A stretch of DNA of 64,000 nt, taken from assembly GCA_004764695.1 (NCBI GenBank), contig SMSO01000034.1, positions 2,116,501 to 2,180,500 of the forward strand, given 5' to 3'. The position numbers and the translations under genes were made by a program. Shown here one piece after another: positions 40,898 to 52,127 of this stretch. Position 1 is the stretch's first letter. Each line of letters begins with the position of its first letter. The stretch is from Schizochytrium sp. TIO01 (taxonomy: Eukaryota; Sar; Bigyra; Thraustochytrida; Thraustochytriidae). Below the pieces are notes generated by a model. The model ran no database searches. It was not told the DNA's origin and saw only the letters and a program-made list of their open reading frames with translations.

Positions 40898-43800
40898 ATG
40901 AGCTTGCGGCATCTCGATCGATTCGAATCACTCGCAAAGCCCGTTCGAGGTGCCCGCGCTGCGATGATCAGGCCTCGTGGCGGCCTTGCGGCAGCCAACG
41001 CGGCGGCACGAAGACGCCAGCTCGAACGTCAGCGCGAGCAGCAACAGCTCCGAGAAGCCCGAGCTAATGCCTCTGGTGCCACGACGGCCGACAACGAGAA
41101 CTTGGAAAGCCTCCAAAACAAGACCAAGAACGGCAAGAACAATAATTTTGGTGACAGATCTGGTGACAATGACGACGATAGCAGCAGCAGTAGCAGCAGC
41201 AGCTCTGAAGATAGTGACTCCGAAGACTCTAGTGAGAGCTCAAGTTCTTCTGGGTCGGGATCTCGTTCAGAAGATGGGTCTTCTGGGTCTGACGACGATG
41301 ATGATGCAGAATTAGGTCGCAAATCTCGTGGTTTGGCTAGGCGTAGACCAAACGTAGCTCAAAATACGGAATCTTCAGGTGGTAATGGGGATAAAAGCTC
41401 ACGGCGAAAGGAAAAAAATGCAAAGTCAAAGTATCCGCTCACCATTGCAGGTGTCATGAGTCAGGTTCGAGAGGTTGTAGATATTCTACGAGACGACCAT
41501 GGTAAGAAATCTAGTAAACGTAAACGAGCGAAAATTATTCGCAAATCTCTGATTGCAGCGGCGGCATTTGTGATGTTGCTTGGAATTCTCCAACTTGCAC
41601 TGTACGTGAAAGTCATTGCCTTTTCGGATGACTCGGATTCCGCAGCAGCAGCGCTCTCGGACGAGGAGCGGCTTTACCGACGGCTGAATGCGAATCATGG
41701 ACCAGCATCGTGGACACTTAGGCCTGACCGCGAGCGGCGTGCGATGTCAAGCAAAGAAGTGGCCGAGTCACTGGAGCGCTTTGGCGTCCCCCCTACAGAG
41801 AAGAACCCTAAGCTACACATTGCACGACAAATTACAAACCCAGAAGTCCAGACGAAGACAAATAAACGTACTTTTGGATGCCTCCGCGACGAGTGCCGCG
41901 GTCTTGCCCTTGAAGACTTGACCAACCGAAAATGGAAAATGATGTACAAGAATGCCAAGATTGTTGGCCCAAATAACTCTACCATGTTCCGAGACAATTT
42001 GAATGTGAGACTGACCTGGCTTGAGTCCGATACCACCGAGCTCACAAAGTTGAAAAAGGAGCGCCCTGAGACTTTTGAGCAGGCTTATACAAATCAAATT
42101 GGTAAAACTTATCTAAGTGTTCTCGATGGTGCCGATGCTATCGGTGGTAACAAAGGTCAACAGCTCCGCGGAAAGCAAGCATTTGTTCGGAGGCGAAGCT
42201 TGACTGCTCACATTCCAGGTATGCTTCCTTCCGGAGATTCCTCTGCAAACTCTGACGACTGGTCTGGAGGTGATGACGACGATGACAGCGATGATGAAGA
42301 AGGCGCTGCTGCTAAGAAGAAGCGACGCAAGAGCAAGCGCAAAGCGAGTGCTCCAATCCATATTGAAGGCTTTCCTGATCACGAGTGTACCTACAATGAC
42401 TTGAGTCTACAACCCGCGCAGTACCGTTTGTATTTTAAGGAAGAGTGTGAAGCTTTTCTTCGCAATGATGGTAATGGTAAATCATTCCTTCTCAAGCCCG
42501 AGACAGGATCGCAAGGAAAGGGCATTACGTTCCATGCTGGTGTACAGTCGGTGAAAAAGAAGGCACCAAAGTTCTTTCCCTGTAAGCACAACCCATCAAT
42601 GTCTGCACTTGAGCGTGTACTTGTCCAAGAGTACATTGCTAAGCCACTTTTGCTGGAGAAGTGCAAATTCGACTTGCGGGTCTATATGCTCATTGCCAGC
42701 TCCGATCCTTGGATGGTCTTTTACCACGAAGGGTACTTGCGTCGATCTTTGTTCGAATACAGTGCATCTTCACGAAACCGTGCAGTTTACTTGACAAATA
42801 CCCATTATCAAAGTTTGAAGCCTGGCTTCAAGTTAAGTGAGCACATTTGGACTTTTGAGCGTCTACAGTCATATTTGACGACAAATGCGCGTGCTGGTGG
42901 CCATTACGTGGATAGTGTTCTTGACCCGTACATTAAGCGTGCGGCCAACTTTGTCTTTCAAAGTGCACGACAAAAGCTACAGCGCCGTAAGGGGTCATTC
43001 CACATTTTTGGCCTGGATTTTATGATTGATGATAACTTCAAAGTGCACTTTATTGAGGCCAATGGATATCCTGGCTACACGTGGAGTATCAACTTTGACA
43101 CGCGTAGCTTCGTGGCGGAACAGTTTAACTTGGTCATGGAGCTTCATGAACACCCTACAGTCTTTGAGAAGATGCGTGCTGGTGATCGGTACGGTCACTT
43201 TGAGCTCATTTTCAGCGAGCTGGAGGAAGCTGAAACAAAGAAGGTGTACGATCCTTGCTATGAGTTCTTCAACAACGATAGGGCTTTTAAGGTTCTTGGT
43301 CCTGCAATGCAACGCTTTGCCAAGTACACTGGCTTTGCTGCTAGCAAAGCGCTTCTTGGTGGTGGCGCTGCAGAGGATCTGTCTTGTCAAACAAAGAAAT
43401 GCAAAGCCAAGCGTCGCGAGGCCCGTGTAGAGGCAGCGAAGGCTCGCCATGCTGCAGAGCGCATGTTCGAAGGCTACATCGATGACATTGGTGGCGCAGA
43501 GCTAATTGGCGGACTGAAAACTGATCAAATCTCTACTTTGGCGCGGTACGCGAGACAACACGGTTGCGTCTTGAATAAAATGTTTCTCATGCCAGCAACT
43601 TACCGCATGTACATGAACGATGAGTGTTCAAACGTGGTCAAGTACCGTACCGCGTCAGCATGGCTGGCTAAGCCTATGGATGGTACGCATGGAAGCGGGT
43701 TCGAATACTTTAGTCACCAACGTGGTTTAGAGCGTCGTTTTCGTGGCTGTGAAGGTGGTAAATCAAAGAATACTCTCAAATACGATGACCCAGCGGATGC

Positions 43801-44845
43801 CAAAAATCATCAAAAGGCAGCAATGGGTTCTCCATCTGACCTGCAATTTATCGTGCAAAAGTATGTTGGAAACCGTCTACTGGTTCGCAAACGTGCTTGG
43901 GACATTCGGGCCTATATGCTCATTGCTTGTACCGAACCATTCTTTGTGTTCTACCATGATGGATATGTCCGTACTACGGAATTGCGTGGTGACGAAGATG
44001 ATCCTGATGATGATACACGGCGTCGATTTATTTTGGGAAAAACTGAGCTGACCTTTGATGATTTCCAAATTCTCCTGTCTCAAGAGGCTAAGACCGGGGA
44101 CCATTTTATGACCTCTGCTTTCGAGACGTACGCTAAGCAGGTGATGCGTTTGCTCTTTCATGCAGTGCGCCCTTCATTAACACGGAGGCAAAAGTCATAC
44201 CAGGTCTTAGAATTGACATTTGCTCTTGACGATGCATACACTTTCTGGTATATTGGTGCAAATAATAGCCCTCAATTGTCGCGCTCCAAAAAGGTTCTTG
44301 ACAATGTAATCATGCCAATGCAGGATGAGTTGAAATCTGTAGTTCTGGAAACATCGGACTCCCCTGAAGCTTTGGCAGGTATGCGTTTTGGTGATCGCTA
44401 TGGTGATTTCCGCCTCGTTTACAGCGAGTACGAGGATGATGTGCGAAACACAACCTTTAACCCTTGCGAAGAATTTCGCAGTAAATGGTCTTTGGCCAAG
44501 TCTGCTGTTTTAGCTACTGCAAAGGTTCACGATTACAAGACTCGTGTGGAGAGTGCGAACTCTAGAGAGCTTGGCAAGTACACGCGTGCAGCTTGGCAAA
44601 AGTGCCGTGTCAAGGGCAAGGTAGAGACGTGTATGCAATCTGACTACGTGCGGAAGAAGTTGCGTGAGCAATACGAAATTTACCTTGACAAGTCCTCTGT
44701 TGGAATGAGTACAGATAAGGACGAGGAAGCCGAAGCTGCCCAGAAGCGCGAGGAACTGATACAGGCTTACATAGAAGACCGTATCAACCAATTTGCTGGT
44801 ATTGTGCCGTCTCCTGGAGGCAGTAGCTCCGAAGAGTCACGCTAG
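40898..44845 (+). CDS. Membrane-anchored protein with two tubulin-tyrosine-ligase-like (ATP-grasp) domains
   Basis: The 1315-residue protein has a basic, Ser/Asp-rich N-terminus (1-215, with Ser/Glu/Asp runs at 91-135) and one transmembrane segment (about 217-240, SLIAAAAFVMLLGILQLALY). Two TTL-type ATP-grasp domains follow (about 480-800 and 880-1200). TTL-like enzymes ligate amino acids such as Tyr, Glu or Gly to proteins. Domain 1 keeps FLLKPETGSQGKGI, DLRVYMLIASSDPWMVFYHE and the metal-binding LDFMIDDN...HFIEAN (E720, N722). Domain 2 keeps WLAKPMDGTHGSG and DIRAYMLIACTEPFFVFYHD, but its metal site reads LTFALDDA...WYIGAN (Gly1120 for Glu, Thr for the first Asp), so it is probably inactive. 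The basic side before the membrane span suggests a type II protein with both domains in the Golgi/ER lumen, which would be unusual for TTL enzymes. The opposite topology would put them in the cytosol. ATG at 40898 is chosen; 40964 is an alternative. Confidence 0.85.
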   Translation: MSLRHLDRFESLAKPVRGARAAMIRPRGGLAAANAAARRRQLERQREQQQLREARANASGATTADNENLESLQNKTKNGKNNNFGDRSGDNDDDSSSSSSSSSEDSDSEDSSESSSSSGSGSRSEDGSSGSDDDDDAELGRKSRGLARRRPNVAQNTESSGGNGDKSSRRKEKNAKSKYPLTIAGVMSQVREVVDILRDDHGKKSSKRKRAKIIRKSLIAAAAFVMLLGILQLALYVKVIAFSDDSDSAAAALSDEERLYRRLNANHGPASWTLRPDRERRAMSSKEVAESLERFGVPPTEKNPKLHIARQITNPEVQTKTNKRTFGCLRDECRGLALEDLTNRKWKMMYKNAKIVGPNNSTMFRDNLNVRLTWLESDTTELTKLKKERPETFEQAYTNQIGKTYLSVLDGADAIGGNKGQQLRGKQAFVRRRSLTAHIPGMLPSGDSSANSDDWSGGDDDDDSDDEEGAAAKKKRRKSKRKASAPIHIEGFPDHECTYNDLSLQPAQYRLYFKEECEAFLRNDGNGKSFLLKPETGSQGKGITFHAGVQSVKKKAPKFFPCKHNPSMSALERVLVQEYIAKPLLLEKCKFDLRVYMLIASSDPWMVFYHEGYLRRSLFEYSASSRNRAVYLTNTHYQSLKPGFKLSEHIWTFERLQSYLTTNARAGGHYVDSVLDPYIKRAANFVFQSARQKLQRRKGSFHIFGLDFMIDDNFKVHFIEANGYPGYTWSINFDTRSFVAEQFNLVMELHEHPTVFEKMRAGDRYGHFELIFSELEEAETKKVYDPCYEFFNNDRAFKVLGPAMQRFAKYTGFAASKALLGGGAAEDLSCQTKKCKAKRREARVEAAKARHAAERMFEGYIDDIGGAELIGGLKTDQISTLARYARQHGCVLNKMFLMPATYRMYMNDECSNVVKYRTASAWLAKPMDGTHGSGFEYFSHQRGLERRFRGCEGGKSKNTLKYDDPADAKNHQKAAMGSPSDLQFIVQKYVGNRLLVRKRAWDIRAYMLIACTEPFFVFYHDGYVRTTELRGDEDDPDDDTRRRFILGKTELTFDDFQILLSQEAKTGDHFMTSAFETYAKQVMRLLFHAVRPSLTRRQKSYQVLELTFALDDAYTFWYIGANNSPQLSRSKKVLDNVIMPMQDELKSVVLETSDSPEALAGMRFGDRYGDFRLVYSEYEDDVRNTTFNPCEEFRSKWSLAKSAVLATAKVHDYKTRVESANSRELGKYTRAAWQKCRVKGKVETCMQSDYVRKKLREQYEIYLDKSSVGMSTDKDEEAEAAQKREELIQAYIEDRINQFAGIVPSPGGSSSEESR

Positions 44846-45857
44846 TCGGATTCTTGCGAGCTCTTGCAAACTGAGCAGTGATTATCATCTCTTGCCTGAT
44901 ATTGGATTGACTCTACCATTTAAAGCTGATGAGATGTGTGTGATAGAAAGTGTTTGCTGTCACAAATTCATCATAATAATACACATAACTTTTAATTGAA
45001 AACGCATGTGCTTCTTTTTGCTGCAGCGTATAACAAGATTTCTTTTTACTCCACCTCTTTTTCCCTTCTCTATTCGTTTTCTAATGCATGTAAGAGCAAA
45101 GGAAGCAAACCTCTTTGGCTTTGGCACATCAAAAGCCGTTCGGCATCTTCTTTCTCCGTTTGCTGCTTGGTAAAACTTGGCTTTTCGTGGTCGACCACAT
45201 CATGGACCTTTTTGGCGAAAAGGGTCTACTCGAAACCTAAAAACACACACAAGTTTCAGTCACAGTGGTCCATGAGATGATCACAACATAGATGGGACAT
45301 AAAAAAGGAACTTTTTTCGTGCTTTGTTTTGTCCCCAATCAAGCAATTCTCGAGTTTAGTTGGTTCGCTTTCCTCGTTTTTTCTTTTTCTGAAGTTCAAA
45401 TTTTGAACAGTGCCATCAAAGGTTCGCTTTTGTGAAAGCTTTGTAGCTGGACAGCACTTGTGGTAGAAGTCATTTCTGTCTGACTATTCTATGATGTACC
45501 AGAAAAAATAACCAAGATCCATGATCTTGAGGAATGAATGAGAGACGCTAATGCTGTAAATAGAATAAGACACAGATGAAACATATGGTTGATCGATTTG
45601 TTCGAAATATATGAGCTATGGTATGGGATCAAAAAGTAGGAACATAGAAACACTGATCTTGAGTAGTACAAGATCAAGTCCATCAAAGTATGACATGATA
45701 TGGGAATCAAATCATCAGGAAATCGGGAAGAAAAGAACACAGAAATTGCAGAACCGAGAACTGGCAAGCGTTGAGCGCCAAACGGGGAAGCTGCACTTGC
45801 AAAACAAAAAGGAGAAAAGAAGAAAGAACCAACTCAGGGACAAAACAAAGGACTCGC
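44846..45857. other. Convergent spacer
   Basis: AT-rich 1-kb interval with the 3' flanks of two convergent genes. Small frames on both strands (for example 45489-45767) lack features. Nothing else seen. Confidence 0.6.
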
Positions 45858-46880
45858 TTATACTGCGCACACAGTGAGCAGGGAGTTCTTAAGACGGCCC
45901 CAAGGCGAGGCCTCGGTGCGAGGTGAAAGTGGCGCATCGAGGGACCCTAAAAGTTGGCGCTCCTTGTCCGTAAGCAGAGCAGAATCACCGAAGATACGGA
46001 GAGTCTTGGGTCGTACATTTTTGCGCATGTTTTCGGTGACAACCTGCTGGGACATGACTTCGAGACGGTCATCACCAAAGAATCGCAGAGCCTTCTCAGG
46101 AACTTGATGGTCCGATGATGTCTCGGGCAGCTGTAGCTGCTGATTTGTTGGGCGTGACTGGAGCACAGCCTTGATCTTGCGTCGAATATCAAGCTTGCGT
46201 CGCTCCTCCTCAAGCTGTTCCTCGCGAATTTGGGCACGTCGCTGCTTACTGCACATGTCGGGGCCGCAGCGATTCTGAGCTTTCGGGCTCACGAGCGCAG
46301 GGTGTCCAAGGAGCTGGAACACCTTGGGGAAACTTTTGACACTCTTGCGGTCGCTGTCAGTAACCACAGCGCAAGATGCCTGTGAAAGGCCTTCGTCTCC
46401 AAGAATCTGCAAAGCCTTGGCGCTCACGCGGCGGTCGGCACGCGGCAGGGCAAGCTGCTCTGGAGTGGGTTTCGCGTGTGTGATCTCCTGAAGTGCTCTG
46501 CGCTGTTCCTGTTCCCTGCGACGCTCCGTCTGCAGCATTGCTCGGCGAGTGGTTTTGGGAATGGCATCGTCCATGCCAAGCACGCGCCGTGCTTTATCCG
46601 GGATGTACTCTTTGCCAGTGCTGCTGTTGCGCTCTGCACTCATGCGCCGGCGCTTAGCCTGTGCTGCATTGGGCACGATGCGCTTGATCAGCTTGCCTGC
46701 TGCGAGGTTGTTGTTTCCTGATGCCTTAACAGCGACTCCGATATCTTCGAGCTCGACTTCACTTTTGAAGTGGTCACCGTCCTCCGCAAATGCCAAGGCT
46801 ACCACAATGTCTTCGTCAGCCTCAGACTTCTGCTTGGTCATATCCACCTTGACGCCATCCTGAGGAACCTCGGGCATCAT
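45858..46880 (-). CDS. Protein of unknown function with internal repeats
   Basis: I do not recognise this 340-residue, charged, probably intracellular protein. It has no signal peptide or membrane span. Its clearest feature is a short motif repeated five times: KARRVLGMDDA (97-107), KALQILGDEGL (155-165), KVFQLLGHPAL (186-196), KALRFFGDDRL (263-273) and KTLRIFGDSAL (292-302). The consensus is K-x-L-x-x-hydrophobic-G-D-x-x-L. These sit in a larger duplicated unit of about 100 residues. Each unit has an Arg/Glu-rich predicted helix (about 110-135 and 213-240), then a (K/R)PTxxQLxLP segment (138 and 243), then two copies of the motif. The internal duplication and basic helices suggest a scaffold or a peptide-motif protein, but no biochemical role can be given. 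A KRRRMSAER stretch near residue 77 could be a nuclear localisation signal. Start ATG is at 46880 (MMPEV). Confidence 0.75.
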   Translation of the reverse strand: MMPEVPQDGVKVDMTKQKSEADEDIVVALAFAEDGDHFKSEVELEDIGVAVKASGNNNLAAGKLIKRIVPNAAQAKRRRMSAERNSSTGKEYIPDKARRVLGMDDAIPKTTRRAMLQTERRREQEQRRALQEITHAKPTPEQLALPRADRRVSAKALQILGDEGLSQASCAVVTDSDRKSVKSFPKVFQLLGHPALVSPKAQNRCGPDMCSKQRRAQIREEQLEEERRKLDIRRKIKAVLQSRPTNQQLQLPETSSDHQVPEKALRFFGDDRLEVMSQQVVTENMRKNVRPKTLRIFGDSALLTDKERQLLGSLDAPLSPRTEASPWGRLKNSLLTVCAV

Positions 46881-49792
46881 CTTTGCCAGCCTTCAATCCC
46901 TTTCAGGTTGCGGATTTGGGCTTGTCAAGTACTTTGATTTTCAACTCCTCGTTACAAGGAAGGGAGAGAACAAACTCTCCTTGATACGGCAATCCAGAGT
47001 TGGACTCCCAAACTCCCACTGCTTCTTTGTTCAGATCTTTGACAGAGATCGACCTTCCACCTGCACTTCCAAACTAACCTGAACTTAGAGCTCGCGTAAT
47101 CAATCAACCCTCAATTGTGGGAAGATAAGATGCAAAGGTCAGAACTAAGTGGTTCTTCTTCAGCTGCGCAGATTTCAACAGTTCGAGCGCCTTCACTCAA
47201 AATAGAAATAGTTGGTTTTCGGCACTTGCAGACTCACTAATTCCCACGCCTTGCAACCTCGTGAGAGTTAAGGACCTTCGGTTACCCCCTGACTTTTCTA
47301 TGAATACTCCCACGCACGCTCAGAACTCCCGCCGAGTAACGCACGGGACCTTTAAGATGTTCTTGAATTTGTTTCTACGTACTCGCTTAGAGGGTTTAGA
47401 TGGGTCGCTCTTGAAGGGACCAACAGTTGCAAAATAAATGAAATGCAATAAAATGTAGGCGAGCAGGCCCAATGCGCTGTTTTTCGAGGCCAAAGATCGA
47501 AGCTCAAGCTATCGCGTGCGTAAATCAACGTCAGCTGCAAGAGTTTACCAGAACCCGCACGGGATCGAAGGCCCTCAGAAGCGCAAAATTCTCAGGCGTT
47601 ACCGTGCCGACCGCGTGCGCTTGGAACCTTGCCTACGAAACCGTCGTTGACGGGGCTCCAGGTAGGTAGCGATCAAAGGTAGGTTCTCACGGCAGGTACT
47701 CCGGAGCCGCCTATGTCGTCTCCAGCTGTCCTCGCCGTGCAGATTTGGGCTCGAGAGATCTCCGCCTCGGGCTTGACGAAAGGCGATGTCTGCTTGAAGG
47801 AAATCGACTTCGATGAGGCCAATCTCCACGCAGAAGCCCACGGGGCAAAGGCTTAAGGCCAGGGGTTCGTGAAATCCGATTGAAAGTGGCGTCGCCGTGC
47901 GCCTTCTTACGAGTTCTCCCAAGACTTCGTGGAGCTTCGTCGCGAAGTGGCGGCGGCAAACTCGTTCATGGACTGTTTGGCGTCTTCGTCAGGGCCCCTT
48001 AGTTAACTCCAGTTCACTTCATCAATCCGCGTATAGGACTATATAACACAAACATATAAGTCCAGGGAGCCCTTGAGACAAGCCTGCTCGGCCGCAGACT
48101 TTCTCTCTCGAGGGCAGCAGGGGCGGCAGCAGGGCGCGGGGGAAGGCCACAGGGCACCCAGGGACGGGCCCGAGGGCTGCCCAGGGGCCTCGACAGGCCT
48201 TGGCGGACACATCTTGGTCGCAGAAGGCGAGGTGGTGGCGGCACGGGCCTCGTGATCCGAAAAACCTGAAGAGCGAAGAGACGGAAGAGAGGGGTGTGTG
48301 CCGGATATTCTTTATGCCTATTTATTTATCCGTCACTGCGAAGGTTAAGTCATTATATGCTATTATAATTTCAAGGATGTGGGGATATTATTACCGCAGT
48401 TCATCTGATGTGGTAGTGGATTGATATTAGGTGGGTGCGGTAGGCTCACCCCACAGTCTCTTTGACGAAAGGCGTCTTTCTCTCTCGGCAAGGGCCCGCA
48501 CGAGCATGGTATATTCTGCCGTGTGGGTCCTCGTCAAGCGGAAACGGAGGAAGGCACGCGCTATGTGGAGGGTGGGAGTAGAGCTGCGGGAGATTGGCCC
48601 ACAGCTCGCCGGCCTCCTCCCTCTTTCGGAGGGTCTTTCTTTTCCCTCTCTTTCGCGCCGTCGTTCTCTCTGCCGTTCTTTTTTCAAGCGGTGTTCCAAC
48701 CTCTCTCTCTCCTTTTGGTCGATTCTTTTTCCATTCTCTTCTCAATCCAAAGTATCATTGATTTGCGCCGAATCGGTTCCGCACTTAGCTCGAGCTTGTT
48801 TCACTTGCGTAGATTTGTTTCACTGTAGATAAAGCCGGCGCAAGTGGAGTATTGTCGCATTCTCTACTGTGTGCCGTGGCGCAAGTGGGCTAAAGGCGCG
48901 CGGGTGTAAGCGCCGTTCGCGAGGGCGAAATCCTGAAAAAGCCTGAAAAAGCCTGGAAAAGGATGCGGATTCGAGCGTCTTTTGCCTTCGAAGCCTCAAA
49001 AAAGCTTCCTTCAGACGAATCCTGCGCCTCCGAAGAAGCGGTCTCTGAGGAATCTTTGCGATGTGACTGCGAAGGCCAAAGGAAACTTCGTGCAGAAAGG
49101 AAGGAAAGGAAACCTGATGAATTATTGATTGTTTGTTTGTTTGTTTGTTTCTTTGCAAAAGTGGCAAAAACTTTTCATTTGCCAAACGAGAAAGTCACTT
49201 TTATGAAAGTTGTAATTTAAAAAAATAATTTAAAAAAACAATAAAGTAAAGTATAAATAAATAATAATTGGAAACAGAAATATTGAAAGAAGAAAAGAAA
49301 AAGGAAAAGGTAAGGAGCAACAAGCCAAACTCAGGCAAGTTCAAGAAGCCGCATAAATACACCGGCAATTCAATCGTCATCACGCCCGGGTCTCCTCCAT
49401 GAGCTTCTCGGCGGCCCCACTCTCAATCTCGGCGCCTTTTATCTCCTGGGATCCACCCTCTCCTTTATGATTCAACAAGCACCAATTGCAATGACAGGCA
49501 CGTGCGTATTTAGTTCTTTCTTTTACCTCGAGTCTGAGTAAACAAACAATATGGGAGGAATCCCTCTTCTGCTTTAGAGTAAAGAGTTTTTCCCGCCAAG
49601 CCCTTCCTGGTAGCAGTCGGCTATGCACTGCTAGCAGTTTACATGCATGTTTTTCTTTCTTTGGATAACATTAACTTTTTCATTTAAAGTAGATAAATGA
49701 AAGTTTCAAGTTATGAAATAGTGCGCATTTACAGAGTATTTATGTATATTGAAGAATGAAAGGAGAGGTCATTTAACTTGTGTATTTATAAG

Positions 49793-49816
49793 TATCTATC
49801 TATCTATCTATCTATA
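49793..49816. repeat. (TCTA)n microsatellite
   Basis: About six tandem TCTA units in non-coding sequence. Confidence 0.9.
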
Positions 49817-51292
49817 GAGGCGAAAGGTGTGCGCACTCTGATCAATCAATCGACAGTCCATTGCAGAGAATCAACGAAGTGCGTTGAAGTGCTTCGTTCT
49901 TCGGGCTCTCCGTGGCCGAATAAGGTCACGGCTGTCATCGGGATGGAAGATGCGTGGCAAAACAGTGCTCAGCAGAAGCTTTCTTTGGGTTTTGAGGCGC
50001 TCGCTTGAAGAGGTTGGAATCTTAGAAGCACACAATCAACTTCGTTTCGATTTCGCACAATTCTGTGGTAAGAACTCAGGCATCATCTATCAATCAATCA
50101 ATCAATCAATTTATTTATAAGCAGTATGGGAATGCAAATCAAGAGCAACAAGGCGGCACTTTTGTGATACAGAACAGAGAATAGGAAACAGAAGTTATCG
50201 CTCGCACAACTTCGAAATGGCAAAGGCAGTCCATTCACGAGGATGAATCTCCAACGCCATAATTGATAGTGCTGATTGTCAAAACAACGCCCGTGAAAAA
50301 AGGCCATGCTTTTGTTTGGCCTGACGAATGCAGAGGTTGTCTTGAGTTCTCGACGTTCGTTTTGCAATATGCAATATTCTCCGTTTCCAATTCCAGGATC
50401 TGGCGAAGTAAAAGCGCCTTCGAAGCGAATTATAAATCTTGAACTCGAAGAGCGACACCCATCGATAGTTTTGGGGTTCTATCCCATGCAAGCGAGCGAG
50501 CAAGCAAGCAAGCAAAACAAGATGTCCGAGTGAGTCCCAAGTTTTGCAGACTTGATCATGATCATCGACAAAACTGGCACATGTGGCTCTGACTGAGATC
50601 AATGTAAATAAACCGGGGAGCAGCTTTGATCGGACGGTTCATATGCTCCATTCGTCCACGCTTTTGCGATCTTGCGGGTCAACTTTGGCTTAGACTTTTG
50701 TTCCTTCGCTGCGATTTGGGAGTGATGTAAAAGGGCAAAGCTTTGCAATGCAACCTGAAATGATGTAAGTACCTCTGTGCTTTGTGTGTCGCTCTCGGCA
50801 AGCGCCCTCCTATGCAATTGACTAGAAGTCATTAGGACTACGGAAAGGCGGCCTGGAAAGAAATAAGCAGTGGGTAATAGTACTTAGTATGGAGTAGGAG
50901 GGATAGCGAGTGTTTAATTTCTTTTCAGGTTTAAGAGTCGTCTAGGAGTCGTACTAAGGTTTTAGCTGTGAGGAAAAGTTGATACATTTTAAATTTTATT
51001 TTTCAATCAATATTTTTCTTTTAGAGTTTTAAAGTTATCTAGTACTAGGAGCGGGTATTTAATTAATAATAGCGAGAAATGAGATAAATGAAAATAACAA
51101 TACACTATTCTCAGTTGGCAATGAGGGATCGAAAATAGTAATGAGGATGAGTGAGATGTTTGAATCCAACGTCGCGAATTGTGAATAATAGTTTCGTTCA
51201 AATGGGTTAGGAATAGCGAATACTGAGTTTTGAGTGTAAAAAGTCAATGTTTTTAACATTGAGTGTTTCTTATTTCTTTTAATTTAATTATT

Positions 51293-51310
51293 TAAAAAAA
51301 AAAAAAAAAA
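51293..51310. repeat. Poly(A) tract
   Basis: About 18 A in a row within an AT-rich stretch followed by purine-rich sequence. No associated retrocopy is evident. Confidence 0.85.
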
Positions 51311-52127
51311 ACTTTTTTGAAAGTATGTGACAAATAGTTGAAAGTTTAAAGAATTTGAAAGAAGAGAGAAAGAGGAAGAAAAGGAGAAAGAAAGAAATCG
51401 ATTGACAATTCAGAAAGGCGAAGGACAGCGCGACGACCTCGGCGACGGCGTAGCCTGCACCTCCGCGTACAGTGCCACGCGGGTCCGCAGCATCATCGAT
51501 CTTCAGGTGGTCTGATTGCTCATATTGCCCGCCGTCTTGGACAACACAACGCCGTAGCGCACAGGAAGCTCCCGCGAAAGCATCGGCAATCGCTACTTCG
51601 CTCGTGCCGATCCAGCTCACTTTAGCTCTCTCGCTCGCTCGGATTCTCACGACGAGACGACAGGACCGCTCACGTGGACCCGGGATCTTCAACCTTGAGA
51701 CGTAGACTCTTTTCGTGAGTCTTTGTTATCGTTGTCTTGATCGTCAAAGAGGTGAGAGCTGGTGGCGTCTGCTGCACCTGAGCCGCCGAGCTGTCCTGTT
51801 TGGGTGGGACTCAGTCCTTGAATTGGCTTTAGCTTCTTCTGATCTTGGCTCTCTCTCATCTTGCTGCAGGAGACAACCCAATTCGGAGAGGATAAAATTT
51901 GATCCTTCGTGGACTTGTGGCGTTAACCTTCTGCGGAGAGAACTCATCGTTGTTAAGTTGGCACCCTCTCAGGTCGAAGTTTATTGATTGATTGATTTTT
52001 TTCTTCTGACGCTTTCATATAAGAAAAGGAATACAAAATCAGGATAAAATTAAGGGACCAACAGCGCGAGTAACACCGTTGAAGAATTTTGCGCGGCGGC
52101 TAAAGCCCCGCGAGGTCTGCTACGGCC

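Larger units (their letters stand above)
46881..52127. other. 5.2-kb spacer with GC-rich patches and microsatellites
   Basis: No gene is firmly supported. GC-rich patches occur at about 47480-48260, 48430-49080 and 51420-51700, the last probably promoter/leader of the gene at 52128. A two-part open frame at 47472-47856 and a 3' exon-like segment ending at 49380 (minus strand) look somewhat coding but have no domain. Simple repeats include TCTA (49793-49816), CAAT (about 50090-50110) and a poly(A) run (51293-51310). Confidence 0.5.
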
